DNA of 64,000 bases from Euptelea pleiosperma (GCA_035048495.1 CM068547.1:27039913-27103912); one strand, 5' to 3'. Positions 10,572 through 25,900 are shown, counted from the first letter of the stretch. The notes: a model not told the origin generated them from the sequence alone. A program made the numbers and translations.

Positions 10572-13059
10572 ATAATTGAATGGAGAATACTAAGTCTTCT
10601 CTACTTGGTATTATTGCCTTTAGAAAATGCCGACAACACTCACTAATTGCATGTTCCTCCAAAGGATACGCATATCTCTATAAGAAATCTCAACCCCCCC
10701 CAACTCCTCCTTTGTACTGTTTTCTGCCTAAACAACTTACTATTTTTTTCTCCAAGGAGCAAATCCCCCTCATTGTGTTTTAAAGTTTGAAAAAACATAG
10801 CAAAAGTTAAACTCAGTCCCTAATCCAACTCTTGTTCCACATTAAAAAAATCATGAAATGGGTACCCCATAAAAAGATAAAAATTCAATCTATAGAGATA
10901 AGATACATGACCTTGGGTATTATTATTCATTAAACATAATCATATTATATGTATAATGATAAGAAGATGATCTCATGATCCAACATTGCTCAACATTGGT
11001 TAGGACGGACGGACAGACGTAACACTTGCGACACTTATGAGAAGTTGGAATCTCTTGCTAATCTGGATTGTTTCGACTAGCTCGAACCCCTCGCGAGGTA
11101 AGACAGCAATGTGAACATGGATCCAACTGCTTTTCTTGACTAACCCCATAAACCCACATCGCGCATGCACCATGCCGACAACGTATTAATCGTCTTAAAT
11201 TTCTTGAGTTTAGAATAAGTTAACTAGCTAATTGGATTATTATTTTTTTTGGCATGGTTTTAGCTAGAATGGACAAATTGTTGGTGGAAAGTGTTGTAAA
11301 CCCTACAATAATGCTAAATTGATCTTCAAAGTTCCCCCAACCAAACCCTAAAATGCAAATTTTTAAGTCATTGTCATGCCTATGCTGATGAAGACCACAT
11401 TAAGTGGTTTAACTTATTCATCATAATGTTGGACTCCCAAGGGGATCAAAACCATGTACAACCATGGGTGGCATTGTGGTAAATGACCCTTTTTTTTCTG
11501 AAACTTTAGTAGCATATATAATTCCAACTATCAACCAATGGAATCACAACAGCATATATGCACAAACTTTGGTTTGATCTATCAGCATGGAAGAAAGTTA
11601 CAGTGAAAAATTATTCTTCAGTGCACCGACACATGGGAAGGACTTTTTTTTCAGAGGGAATACCAATAATAAGATGGGATTGGCACCTCAGTCTGCATAT
11701 GTAAACTTGATAAGAAATCACCAAAAATCATAGAAGATGAGGTTTGCTATCCTTGTCTGAATTGCTAGGTTGTTTTCCCAATTGTCAGTTCAGATAATCA
11801 ATTTGCTAAAAAGGGTTGGGGAATCACCATAATTATGAGGGTTTTATTTTTCTTTTTTTGAACTTTGTTTAAATTTTGTTTTTAAATGATAATCGATCCT
11901 ATTCGTGCCGAGGGACTCGCCTTTTTGCACTTGTCTTTTCACTCGCGCTCTCGGCCGTGGATTGTGCAAAAGGGCGCGTCCCCTGATCACAACCCAATGA
12001 TTAAATAACCAACTTGATTTAATTTAAATAGGGTTTGAAATGAAAATTTCACAGACACATACACAGGTGCATGTGCTAATAAACAAGTCCTGATATTTTG
12101 TGATTTTTCCATGATGGGGTGAAGACTAACAATATTGAAACAATCGATAATCAACGAATTAACATAGTAATTAATGGGATTAAAATGATGGCCTTCTTGT
12201 TCTTGATTTGAATTTCTTTATTGATCAATGTGATGATAACTGGAGTCCTTCACAAATTTAAAAAAAAAAAAAAATTAGAAAAGAATCATGATTAAGATCA
12301 AGTGGTTGAGAAGATATGTTTAAGATAAAAACAAATACTCCCCTCTGGAAAGTGTGAGATGTGTAGAAGAACAAAGACCATAGAATTGTAGTTGACAGCC
12401 TTCTTTGAAAGGAGGATGGCTTAGAGACACATCCACCAAGAAAGGTGTGTTGGGTGGGTTAGAAGTAGGAGAATAAAGCAACAAAACACTACTCATGAAG
12501 ACACCCACCAAGCCAAATGGGTTCATAAAAATCAGAAAGATGGAATTCCCTTGTCACAGTTGTATGTGCCTTTAAACCCATATAGGATTCTTTCATGAGG
12601 GGCACCACCAATCCTTCTAAACTAACATACTTTGATGAAAAGATAACTTCAAATATGACTTGAAAAAAGCAATCTTGGCTGGATGGAAACAAGCACACAC
12701 AGAGAGATAGAGAGATAGAGAGAGAGAGGGGGTTAAAAGGCATGAAATCATTTGAAAACCACATATTCCATCTTTGAGGTTCCTTGTAAGGTTGGATAAC
12801 ATTAGAGATTGACAGGAAATAATAGAATACATTAGCAATTTGGAAGTCTCTTTCAAGCTATTTCCCTTCTTCACTTAACTCGAAGAGCCTGCCCCAATAC
12901 CCATCTTTTTGACCCCCCATCCTATTCTTGAGTCGCCCTTTGAAAGTCAAGCTTAGAAATTTCAAGATTATTGAGTGTTTTGGGTCTTGACCTGACAATT
13001 TTGACCATTGAGAAATGTTCGGGGCCTTAAGACCAGTTCAAACATATATTCAAGAGGAA

Positions 13060-13250
13060 ACCTGAGGGCCCACAGACTCCATAAATATTTTTCCAAACCT
13101 TGGTGAACCTACACAAAAAATAAGCCTGATAGGTGATTCTTAGCCATTGGATTTAACCATTTTCGTTAACAAAAAAAAATCGCAAATCCAACGGCTAGAA
13201 TCACCAGTCAGGCTGACTTTTAGCTTGTTGGTTCACCAAATGTTCATGGG
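13060..13250. mobile_element. Foldback MITE
   Basis: The left arm GGTGAACCTACACAAAAAAT then GCCTGATAGGTGATTC pairs with the right arm GAATCACCAGTCAGGCTGAC then TTGTTGGTTCACC. The arm motif (GCCTGAT.GGTGATT) is shared with the large foldback family at 25-39 kb and 52-63 kb. Confidence 0.55.
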
Positions 13251-13971
13251 ATCAGAAGGCTAGCTAGTCTAGATCGTTGGTAATGGCTTCCTTCTTAATT
13301 ATGGAAAAGATTGGATCCAACTATGAGCTCATGCTGAATAAATTACAATAAAGACCAGTTTCTCGTGTTCATAATTTTGCCTACCAAAAGAATCTGACCC
13401 AGAAAGGTCATAAGAGCAAAATGCAGAACTTATCCTTCATGCCTACGTTTGTGATTTATTTTTTGTCCATGGAGTTAATTGGACCTGTCCATATGGAAAA
13501 TTGCAGGAACAGCATTCATGGTTGTCATAGGGGATGTGTCATTATATTGTGATGCGGGGATGAAGGTTAACATAAACATAGAAGATAATGGGGCTTTCAA
13601 CCTGTTTGATCGAAACAATTGAAGCTCAAAAATCTTAATTACAGCTGATCTTTGTAGTAATGGCAATTAAGTTAAGAATCTTACAGGGAACTCTTCGAAT
13701 TTACGAAATGACCAACGCGGTGATTCTACTGCACATTGAAATTCCCAATGAAACACTACATTAGTTCGTAATAATATCACACAACTTCAGGTAACGCATT
13801 GCCTCTGACGCCTTCAAAACCTGTGATCGTCTCACTCTAGCCTAATCAAAGCTTGATTGTTATGCCTTGCTTCGAGCTGAAAGTTCCGAAGGTAGACCAA
13901 CAGCCAGATTCCTGGTCCCGAAGTGGCATCCTCAGTTTTGAACTCCCCAATTGGTTGATACCACCTCAATG

Positions 13972-16900
13972 TCAAAGATCTATGTGATTATGGGAAGAAT
14001 AATGCTTGCTGATAGTATGGAGAATTTCTTGATTAATTTCAACTGTTGTACATGGTCTAGGGAGGATATAATCTGAGTCCTGTCCGAGTGTAGAAACATC
14101 CCCGGCATTCTGCTTCATTGATGTCTCAATATTCTTGCTTTCAGTAATATGGCTTTTCTCATGCTGATTAAACAACTGGGACTTCATCCCCAAGCAGAAT
14201 TGCAGATCCTCCTCACTTCGAGCTTTATTCAATTTATCAATAAGATCATTTACTGCTGAAGTCCTTTCTGCACGCCAATTTTTTGCCTTCTTTGGCCTTC
14301 TAAGTTCCTTCTGGCCATCTGGACCATCAGTATCGGCAAGCCCTCCCTCATCATTGAATTCCCATCTCTGCAACTTCATCAATCCCAGATCAACAATGTC
14401 TCGTATTCGCTGTCTGAAGCTACCTGCTCTCCCAAGATTTGATCTTAGCCTTGCTTTCAGCACTGAAATCATTCTCTCAGTGTTGCCTTCCCCATTAGTA
14501 ACACTTGAGTCTAGTACATGCGACACATCTGGCAACAGTCCTTCCAGTGAAGAATTAACAAAAAATGCTTCCTCAAGTAAACTAACATTCTGCATGTATC
14601 GGTCGAAAGCTTCATTTTCGGCTTCAATGTTACTGTCCTTGTACTCCTTCAACTTGGCAAACCTCCACTGATTTATAGCTGCAGCATCCTGAAACAGAAT
14701 CCAAGGTCTGGCAAATCACTCTCTAACACCACATGGAATACATAAAAATAAGAAGTGAGGAAAAGTGAACCAATGCGTGCACCTTTCTGGTCAGTGGCCT
14801 CTTCGCACGGAGCGGAACTTGTGCTCCACTGAATTGAGAAAGTTGTCGAAATGAAGAAGCCCTCAGTGAAGCCCTGAAACCAAGTCCAGCATAAGAAAGA
14901 TGGAATCAATGCTCAAAACAAGATGCAACTTCTACCTCACCTAGCTAAAAGCCTGTATGTAATTGGCGAAATCAGTGATGTGCTTGGCGAAATCAAACAA
15001 ATTGATGGGAAATGAGGAAAATAAACAAAACAAAAAAATTTTGGAACATGATTAACAACAAAAAGGAGTACGGACTACAGAGTGAAAATTTTTAAAAGAA
15101 AAAAGATTCACCAAGTAAAAAGAATCTTAAAAACCAGAGTTTTGCTCCTGTTAAAAACTCTGACCTTTTAAACTCAGTGAGGTTTGCAGAAGGTGCTTAT
15201 ATCAGGCAGTTTCTGACTTACCTCATCCAATTCTGTTGGCTTGGTGAGTCTCGAAACTACTATTGCCAGGAAGAGAAATGGATAGGGGAGAAGGCACAAC
15301 ACTGCACACTATGATCGAAGAAACTCTGCCACTGTTGAGCTTTAGCCTTGCACTGCCAGTGCCAAGACCAGACAAAGAACAGCTGCATTAGGCTTCCACA
15401 TGAATCCTGATTTTTTGCAGTGCAAAGCTCATGCTAGGGCATCGGTCCTAGATAGAGTAGAATGGCAGAACAGGATTCATGTGGTTGACCCCAATAATTG
15501 GGATAAAACATACTGACTCATTAATTCATTGGTTATCTTTGAACCCAGGTTTTCATGACAGGAAACAATCCAAATAATTATGTTCTAAACACTGGATGAA
15601 ACAGTTCTGAGCACAAGCAGACATACATCTACTTGCGAGGTGCTGATTTATGACTTACCCTGTGGAAGATACATCAGTAGATTGCTGGTCAAACAAAGGA
15701 GAGCTTGAAGATGGTGTCTTGTCTGGAAAAGTCGCATTCGCTTTCAGAACTGTAATGTCAATCCAGAACATAACACAAGAGAAAATGCTTAATAAAATCT
15801 GAGCAGAACAGCAAAACGTGCATAATAAAATTGTTGTATCAATCTACCTAAAAATTTAGAATTTTAAATCTAGTCCATCTTTCCGTAATGGGATATGCAG
15901 TGAGGTGCACTTGAATAATGAGAGGAGAGCCCACATGGATAGCAAAGACTCTCCTCACTGGGCACGATATGATATGGGTGTTCATCTACCATGGTCAAGC
16001 AATTGATTGACCAACTCTTGGATGTACCATAGCCCAAAAATTGCATTTTTAGAGCCTAACCATTCAATTCGTGGATCCTTTGTAAGGTGTTGCATATGAT
16101 TTGACCGAGTCCAAAAACGAAAGCAATCAGTCGCGTAGCTAAACACATCCAGCCAGTTGAGGTTTGAGTTATGGACTATTCAAGGGATGCTTCATTGGTT
16201 GGTGGTCTGGATCGATGGATGTGCGACCACTTGTACATAGAGTGATGAGGTCCTAACATCCGTGCAGAGCAAACCCCCAACTATATTTTGCCATGTAGCG
16301 TGAATGGTGACCCATTACATAGGTTCACGATTCTATATTAAAATAATCAACATGCAAGTATAGCAATTGTACTTCATTATTAATAAAAGTTTGCGTACCG
16401 TGTATATGACATGGATTTTGAGCTTTTGCACAGCAGCTCTTGCATGACTGGTACGGGCACCTACATAGTTAATAGTTAGTTCATCAAAAGGCCCAAACAA
16501 GTAAGGAGGCATTCACTTATCCATGTAGATTAGCACGTCTAAAGCGTGTCTATAATAAAGTAGGAGGTAATAACTACATGCTACAGCAAGTGTTATGATT
16601 CCTAATCGGTTCATTGAATAGGTATTATCTTGTTTTTTAAACAATAAATGATTATTTAAATTCATCAAATCCCCAGTAAAGTTACAATCATATTTACCTA
16701 ATTAAGACATCACACTACATTATTTCTCTCTTTCCTAGACCATGTGGCAAATTGCAAACCTTGCAGACTGAATCAAACTGTGAACCAGGTAATTATGGCT
16801 AGATCATATTAACGGGTTATTTTGGACTAATAGATCTCCTAGGTAGCCCACCGATAGAATGGTCTGGGCACGTGTGCAATGCATACAACAAGTGGAAGTA

Positions 16901-19900
16901 GGAACCCATGCCATTTCATTTTATGAATGCATTTTCAAATACTGCCATGTGATAAAAGATCCTTACTAAAGAATCAAATAGAAAGGGAAGAACCTTTCAA
17001 AGGAATTTCCATCTGGAAGATGCTATAGGAATGGTGGTTGGTGTTGACAGAATTATTGGGGGCTTCTTTGACAGACTTTTTAGCTAGCTGGCACCTCTTT
17101 ATTGAAGGAGGTAATCAAGGAGGTATTATACCTTTATGGAAGTCTCCATATCCGTGTTGGTTTAAGCTAAACTTCGACATTAGCTTTGTTGGTTCCCCTG
17201 GTTTGGCATTGTAGCTTTACCACTGTTTGTGGTCCAAGTTCCTTCATCTCTTTGGTATGCTCTGGACAAAGCCCAAAATTGTGATGCAACTTTTAGCTGG
17301 AATGTTCAATAAAAGAGATATATTCTTTGAAAGATTATCCCATTAGCACTTTGTTGGAACATATGGAAGGAGCATAACTAAGGAATTTCGGAGGACGAGT
17401 ACGACTGAGGAGTCAGTGATTGCAAAAACTAAGGCAGCTATGTGTAATTGGACAGTTATCTTAAGGATTTTTGTAGGTAAAGTATGTAGATTTCTTTTAT
17501 AGTTGGGACGTAGCTATCAATAGGCCAATGTCATATTTTCCTGGTTATGGGGTTAGCTTGTCTTGGCTTACGAGTATCTCTCTCATAAGTTCTGGTAAAT
17601 CCGCTTTGTAACATGGGGTTTTCCCTTTTATTGTCAAAAAATCGTATTTACCACAACATCACAAAATAATTATGATGATGATAATCACCCACTGAGATGT
17701 CCTTAACATCTGCAACCCTTTTAGACCAAACTATACATTATGGCATCAAGCACCTGCATAGGATACTGCCATACCTGCCTGTAGGTTGAGGGGGTTGTCG
17801 AGAGTACCTAGGTCTGGTATGTCAAGCAAAAATAGGGCAACAATGCCCTAGTATTGAGAACATGACTTAGTAACTCTTACTCGACTTGTGATTGCATCGA
17901 TGCGTGTTAGGCTAAGGAAAGCTCATGTCTGGAATAACTTAGCCACCTGGTGTGTCTGAGGATCAAGGATGTCATAGCACCCACGTGAAAAAGTGAAAGA
18001 GGATCAAGGATTTCATATCAGTATCACCCATATGAAGAAGTAAAAGAGTTATGACTTCAAAGAGTTAATGATGGTAATGTGCTACTGTAAAGGCCATAAA
18101 TCATCTTATATAACCTTGAGCATAAACTCTGGCTAACACCCTTCTCATCCAATATGCTTCTTCCTTGAAAGAAACAATAAAACCTCACTTTTCAGGTGAC
18201 GTAGTTGTCTCTTCATTTGGAACTTGGAAGTAGAGATGTTCTCATTATTACTTGTCAAAAATAAATAAATGGTCATCTTTGCATGATGTATCCCACTTTC
18301 CCGTCTTGTCCCAGCATACCTTTACTTGAACAACATTTTGCACCTTTTGGAGACCTTGTACAACCACATCCTTACGTGCTATTTTAAGGACCCACCAACT
18401 TGGCGTATAAGGCATTATCCATTCATTAAAAGCCAAGAGGCCTGGATAAAATCCACCTACTATTTCTTTCAACCTACATTGGGTGAGCTGAACATGGTAT
18501 AGTGGTAACAATGAGGTATTGTCCTACAACATGACCCTATCCACATACATTGAGTGGAACATGCTAAAACGTCTCAAGTGCACCTTGCTGCAATGGAACT
18601 TTGATAATATGGAAACCTTTGTGCCCCACTTCCCTTTACCAATCAAGGACCAATACCCTTCGGCACAGTGCGTAAGAGGGGCATCGTACACCTTGGCAAT
18701 CGTGTACGAGCTATAGATCCGTATTGAGTGACAACCATTGCAACGGGACCCCTGTTATTTCTAAGATTGCTTAAGGAGCCGTCATGTAGCGTGACATTGT
18801 GTAATGCCTTAACTTTATTATCTATTAATAAATAATGCTTGGTTGTATGTTGTTTGGGCTCGAAAAGGACCGAGTTTGTAGCCTAATTGATACTTATGGG
18901 CCTTAGACCCATTCTTGATCTATATTTGACCTAATTTAGGGCTTTTTGAGCCTCCGTATACTAGCTCATTTGAAAGTGACGAAAATCACTTCTCAACTTT
19001 ACAAAAAACAATAGAAACTCTCGTTCTCTCTCAAGCTAGGGTTTGGGAAAAACACTTGGTGATCGGTAGATTCCTCTCCGCGACGAACCAACAACTACAA
19101 GCAAGTGAATAACCATTGACCCTTTTATTTTCTTGTGTTTTAATTGCTGTTATGCATATTGCTATTCTTAGAAGATCAGGATTAGGGTTTTTTTATGTTT
19201 ATTGCTTAATGGAGGATTTTCTGGATTCTGAATTCTCTGTACTATTTTAGCGTTTTCGCTATAACTTTGGGTTTGGAGGTCAAAAAGACCTGATTCCAAA
19301 GCCCAAAGCTCCGTAACTAATAGGGCTAATTTATAGCCAATTTTCAGATCTTTTGAGTAATTCTAACCCCTCTGTTGAGATTCAGGTTTGGACTGCTTCA
19401 GTAAACCGTAGAATCCTGCAGAGACATATTTTGCCTTGATGAAAATTAGGATTTCTGGCAAACATAGAAGTTGGAGCCCTTCGAGTCTAGTTTCCAAAAC
19501 CGTTTACGCAGTCCTCATAGCTTCAATAGCATGTTTGCTATGATTTTTACCGTACAAAATGACGAATCTGAGTTCTGTCAAAAACCCAGAAATCCTTGTG
19601 CATGTTGCACTGTTCGATTAAATTTGACTTTAGTGACTAGGTTAGGTTATATTTCTTTAAAATATCAGAAAAACTATAAGCTTTCAGACCCCTTTGGCCT
19701 TGCATGTTTTTGATCTATGTAAAAATTCCTAGGTTGCTTTATCAGGAATGGAAAATTTATTCTGTCCAGTTTTCAGAACAGTATTTCTAGGAAAACAATT
19801 CTAGATCTTTGTTACGGATCTAGATTTTCGTACCATAGGTTTCTTCCAGTAGAGTTCATCTGATTTTTGATCAGATAGCCTCTGAGGTTACTCCGTTTTG

Positions 19901-22900
19901 ATTTAGAATAATCGAGTTATGATTATCCTAAGATCAGATGTTTCTGATTTTCTCTCTTGTTTCCCTATCTAATGTTAGTATTCGACCAGACTCGACCTTA
20001 GATTGACCTATATAGGTGGTGTTTGACCTAGTGTTTAACCATGGAGTTGTACTGCGATTGCTTAGACCTATCTTTCATATCCTTAACCTCATGCCATAAC
20101 CTTGGGTTTCAAGGTCGACCCATGGATAGCAAGTCGATTCTTGGATCCCAGGTCGGGGTGTGACAGTTATAGGTTATTTTGTTATTGTTCGTTACATGAT
20201 TATTGTATGCTTTTATTTATGTATTAGCCGGTTCTGATTGACTAAAGCATACTAATGAATGTCTAAGTTGTTGAGCATGTTACTACTTTATTTATCATGA
20301 TTTTATGATGTATTGTGAGAAGTTTGAGCATACTTGCATATTAGGATTTGTACGAAGTGTTGGTTATGTATGAGCATTTCGAATAAGTCTTTGGGTAGTT
20401 TCACGACCCTAAAATTATAAGCAAGTAGGGAACAAGGAGAAGCCCTTGGGTGAAACGCCTTAAATTGTCAGTGATCACTTGACTATCTATGTGTCGGATG
20501 TTTTGCATAAGCATTACAATGAGATTCAGTTTCAGTGTATTCCCATGTACTTGTAGCGTCTTGATTATCTGTTAGTATATAGACATCTGATGAGATTATA
20601 TGTTCCTGCTTTCTCTTATTATAGAACTGAAATTATGCAACCCTAGTTAGTAGTTATGTGATGATTTTATTAGTTCCTTAATATGAGCACTACAATGTAG
20701 CACATACGCATGGTTAATGTGTGGTTAGCTTGATGAGTACATTGTACTCACCCTTGCCAAAAACTATGTCTTCTTATTGCAGGTAGTGGCTAAGATATCT
20801 GGTGAGGATCTAGATAAGGTGGGTAGTTAATGGTTAGTTGCTTATTTAGTAAGTTTTTGTCAGTGGCCTTTTGGAAGGTTCACGAGTTGTATTTCATTCA
20901 AGTATTGAGATACTTTAGTTTTGTTTCTTGGGTTGTTATTCGAACCCAATAGTACCTTTTGATTCAAGTCTTTAATTAATTCATTTTATTCTTATAGTTT
21001 GGCTTTATATTAATCTGGCATTAATGAGATGATCTCCAGATTCTCGTGATGTATTGGGATTTGTTCCCAATTCATGCCTTGAGATTCTTGCATAGATAGA
21101 GATATTTTGGTGTATGAAGTTGTGGGCGTGACACATTATCCAAACATACCAAGCAAGGCACTATGATTAATTAGTAGACATTGATGATCCCCAACAACGA
21201 TTTGTACTATTATTGACTTATTGTCTTAATAATTAAACATTGATCTTTGTTCAACATGATAGGACATGAAACACACAACGCATAACTCTATTCAATGTGT
21301 TACACGTCCATTCTTCATTATGACGCCTAGCGCATGGTATCAATGGTGCCCCTCCCATGGTTCTCAGTGACTGGTTTCGTTTCGATTTTGTCTATGGGCG
21401 AAACCGAAACGTTTTAGTAGTTTCGATCCGAAACTGACCGAAACCAAATGACATTTTATGAATAAAAAATTAGTTTTATCAGTTTCGGTTGGTTTCATCC
21501 GAAACCAAAGTAGTTTCGTCCACTACCGAAACTGAAACGTTTCGGTATCGGCCAAAACTTGAAACCATGGCCCCTCCTATTTTTTTAATTCGTGTCATCG
21601 AGCATCATCTAGCAACGCAAGTAAAGCATTCAAAAGTTTAATCAAGATGCAACCAATTGCACTCCTAAATCTTTCAAATGCTCGCTATTCATGTCAAAAT
21701 AACCAAAGCTCCCAAGACCATCACCCACTAGTGAGTGGAGTGTAGTGTGTCTAATCCCATTGGCAATAATGAAAGGATGACATACCTTCATTACCATGGC
21801 CATGAAATTTGGAACAAAAGACATACCTTAAGTGGGTACAAAGATTGACACTTGTATCATAGATTCATAATCCTCTTTCCTCTCCAAACAATCATCATTT
21901 AGCACAGACTACCTCCCGAATAGAGTAGCATAAATATTTCTAAGGATAAAGCAAATGACTACAAAAGAAGAATACTTAAGTATTGATGTGGAATGGAGTA
22001 CATGGATACCATAGTTTTTAAGGAAAATAGGAACAGAGGTATTATCGGTGATTGCCTAAACATGGATTCCAATCATTCCACACCACCTTATGAAGCAAGG
22101 ATAAACCACTAAGGAAGCATTTTGGGTGAAGGTGGGAGAATTGTGGCTTAAACGGGTCATCACTAATGACCAATGACTTGAGGGGTACCGAAATCCAAGA
22201 GGTCTAAAATGAGAATAAGAGAGACAAAGTTGAAAGGGAGAGAAGTAGCTCATGGAATCAGATTAGATTTCTCCTTTCACATAAATTAGAAGGCTTATTT
22301 TGAGTATAGAATTAGGTGTTCGAGAATATGCAAAAGGGGTACTTTGCCAAAGCTTTCAATAGTCAACCTCAATCATGTTGGTTTGTCAACCCTCATATAT
22401 GCCAACTACTGGAACATGTCGGCCTAAGGAGAAGCCACATCAATCCCAAGTTGGAATGACATTCTCCACTCAGAGCATCCATCGTCATTTCATATGAGAG
22501 ACGTCACATCCCTAACCCTCGAGGCACACAGAGCAAAGTTAACCAAAAGGCATGAGTGTCTGGAGCAAAGGTACTAGGCATAATGGCATATTGTTGACAT
22601 GAGCTTTCATTACCTAGCATCCACTCCACCAGTGCTACAACAAGTCGAATAAGAGTCACTAACTTGTGTTCTTGATACTAGGGAATATGCACCCAACTTT
22701 TTGCTCAACCCACCAAACCTAATCACTCTCAAAAAAACCCTTTGATGTGAACATGACCCCCAATAGAAGCCATGTAAAAAGGGGGGGAAAAAGACAGTGG
22801 AAACAAAGGACCAGATATGTGACCCATTCCAAGTATAAAAATATTCTAGTAACAACGTTTAATGAGTCTAAGAAATCTTATCGAGAAATTTCCAACGACT

Positions 22901-25900
22901 AATTAGTTTTAAGTTAATTCAGAGCAGTTCTCGTTGAGTTTGATTTTAAGTAAGAGTGATGCGGGAGCATTCAAACTAAGATGTACTCACGTTACACCAA
23001 ATCAAACCCTTAAACAAAAGAGGTGGGCTTACAACAGGAGGAAGAAGAAAAGCGCTTTCCGAGTTGGACCTTTGTTCGCTTTATTGGAAAGCGCTTTTCT
23101 CAAAGATTTCTGAGATGGTGTTTCCTTGCAGCGTATGCAACAACTTGCCTTAGTAGTACGACCATTTTCAGGTTTCGAGGATTCAAAGTGATGTTTTTTC
23201 CTTTATGCTTGAAGGAATATGTATTAGCACGTCCATTATGAATCACATCTCGACCTAATATAACATGTGTTACTTTCACTAGGAGAACATCACACCATAC
23301 TTCATTAGAATATGATTTGATCGAGAACAAAACAAGACATCTTCGATTGATCTTGATTTTTGTATCATCATTCACCCAAGCAACTTCATAAGGTTGTGGA
23401 TGTGGCTCAGTTGTCAACTTGAGTAGGTCGACTATTGCCTTTGATACAATGTTTCCTTCGCTACTAGTATCAATGGCTAGAATATATAATTTATCTTTGC
23501 ACATCACTTTAGTTCGAAATATGTTGTCTCGTCTCCAGTCTTCTTTTTCTTCTGATAACATTTCTATAGTCAACACCCTTTCCAACACTAATTCAAGTAC
23601 TTCTTTACCCTTTTCAGCATCAAGATCTTCGTAGTCTCCTTCACCTTCTTGCTCTCCTTATTCTTATGGCGTTCCTTCAATGAGAGCAATTTGCTCACTG
23701 GGGCAGTGAAAAGCAAAATGACCTCATCCTCTGCACTTGAAGCATAGTCATTCATCTGCTCTTTTGGGTCTTTCTTTCTCCATACTCTTGCCTCAATCAA
23801 CTATAAGGGCAAGCTTTTCAAGAGCTTTCTCATCATATGGTCCATGATCACTCACAAGCTTCCTAAATAACTCTTTCATTTCTTCCCAAATACGGATTTT
23901 CCACGACCTATCCTACAAAATATATCTTGTTGCCTACACCAAAGTAGAGCTGCTCATTTCACTTTGGCAATAGCAAGCTGAACCTTTCGGCCTTCGATTA
24001 ATCCATGCCAATTGAAAAAGCTTTCTAGATTTGAAATCTAATCCATAAAAAGTTACAAGTTATATTTACCATAAAACTCGAGAACATCAAGTCTAACACC
24101 CTTATCTATATCATGATGCTAATTAGGAGAACGATGTCTTTTATATTCATGAAAATAAACTGGTTCAGCTTGTAAAGGATGAAAAACAACTCTTGCTTCT
24201 GGATACAATGTTCGATTCTACTAAAAAGGTCGTTCCCTCTGAACATAAGGCACATCTTGATGATCAACTCGAGGTAAGATTCCACGTTCTTAACCAAGAT
24301 GATCATCCTCTTGTTGAACACACGAACCATGGTCTCTAGCAACCCCATGATTGTTAGAGAGAAAATCCAACTTCCGCTCGATCATTGCAAAAGTACTAAC
24401 TAATTGGAAATATTTCCAAGTACCTTACCATGTTCTACCATTAACTCCATCTTTGGAATAAAGGCGTGTTTGGTTAGTCGGTAATTTACTTCCGAGAAAA
24501 TATATTGGCGTAGCTAATTAACTTCATAGCCAAATATTCGAGCTTGAAAATATTTTAAAGCGTTTGGCAACCATATCATTTTCTCGCCAAATTTTTCGAC
24601 ATCCTAATTTTCTTGGTGTTTGGATGGCATAGAAAAATTTACGAAAGTTATCATGCACGCTGCATAAGTACCATAGTCAATATTTGCCATAGTGAAACAA
24701 TACCACGTGGCCTTAAAAAATGCTTTACCACAGAGAACTCTGTGTGTGGGACCAGCTCATCGCATACTTTGGTATTTGTCAAATAGATTAGTTGTGATAT
24801 CACCGGGATCAATCTTTGTACACATGTTCATGATCCAGACCATCCAATCAATGGACCAATTGCTTAAATAACACAGTCTATTATTTTGATGGTGATAATC
24901 AACCAAATGAAATGATTTTTGAAAAACATGCAATTCAAAAGATGACCCACCAATTGAACTGTCTAAATTGATAGCGCATTTATCATGTATACGGAAGGGA
25001 ATCTGAGATCATAGAGATATTTAATTGTAGATCATATAGAGGCAAGTAGACTTTTTGGATCCCAGCGGCTATCGATGAGTTCTTGGAATACTAACATTTG
25101 AAGTAAATTGGACATCGAAATCTAGGATCATAACATGGACCTGGAGTCGTTCTCATGGGTTGATTTTTTACTGTGGAAATTGGGTATTATTTTGGTTACA
25201 AAGATCCAAAGGTTGAAAATCACTAATCGTCCTGATTTTTGGTATGTACGTCCACCTAGGGATGGACCAAACATCCATACGGTCAGTGGGCCCAAAAAGG
25301 TGTGCCATGTGTCGTATTGGTAGATATATGAGTGGTCCCAATATTCAGTGTAAGTGGGCCCAAAAAATGTGCCACGTGTCATATTGGTAGATATACGAGG
25401 GGTCCCAACATTCAGAGTGCAAGTGGGCCCAAAAAGGTGTCATGTCTCATATTAGTAGATATCCGAGGGGTCCCAACATTCATGGTGCAAGGGGGCCCCA
25501 AAAGGTGTGCCATGTGTCATATTGGTAGATATACGAGGGATCCCAACATTCATGGTGCAAGTGGTCGCAAAAAGGTGTGCCACATGTAGGCTTCAAGAAA
25601 GTCGGCCCAAAATATTTCGTTTTCTCACGTTGTTCTAGTGGGCAAGTTGTTTTGCCCAATTTATCAAAAAAACAAAAAAAATTTGCCCACCAAGGCTAAC
25701 ATGGCGTGAATAACAGGGGGGGTGATTAATTATTTTCACGTTTTGGCAGACAAATGTGTGGAACCAAGAAAACGGTGCGCCAAACGCTACAAAAATTGTA
25801 TTCATGTGGGCAAATATTCAGATTTGCCCACAAAATAGCCTAACAACCACAGCCTAAAATCTTCCAGAACATTCATTGTGGTATTGGTGTCGTATATGGA

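Larger units (their letters stand above)
7784..13040. other. Long non-coding stretch, no gene recognised
   Basis: Read in all frames, this stretch gives only short chance reading frames. It holds AT-rich sequence, a CTTTGAAAG motif cluster (8750-8910), half of a foldback MITE with a CACGTG core (8935-8995), poly(T) runs (9689-9710) and CT/GA microsatellites. I found no splice-bordered coding exon here. Confidence 0.5.

Noticed and set aside
15225..15300. Possible extra exon ending CAACAGAATTGGATGAG|GTAAGT in the zinc-finger gene
   Set aside because: The donor looks good, but every phase that would link exon 3 to exon 4 through it meets a stop. Exon 3 joins exon 4 directly in phase.
22056..22855. 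Minus-strand frames that look like retroelement pol fragments
   Set aside because: No reverse transcriptase, RNase H or integrase motif could be found in any frame.
25128..25589. Frames of 84-85 codons on both strands
   Set aside because: They are produced by the 70-base minisatellite and a MITE arm.
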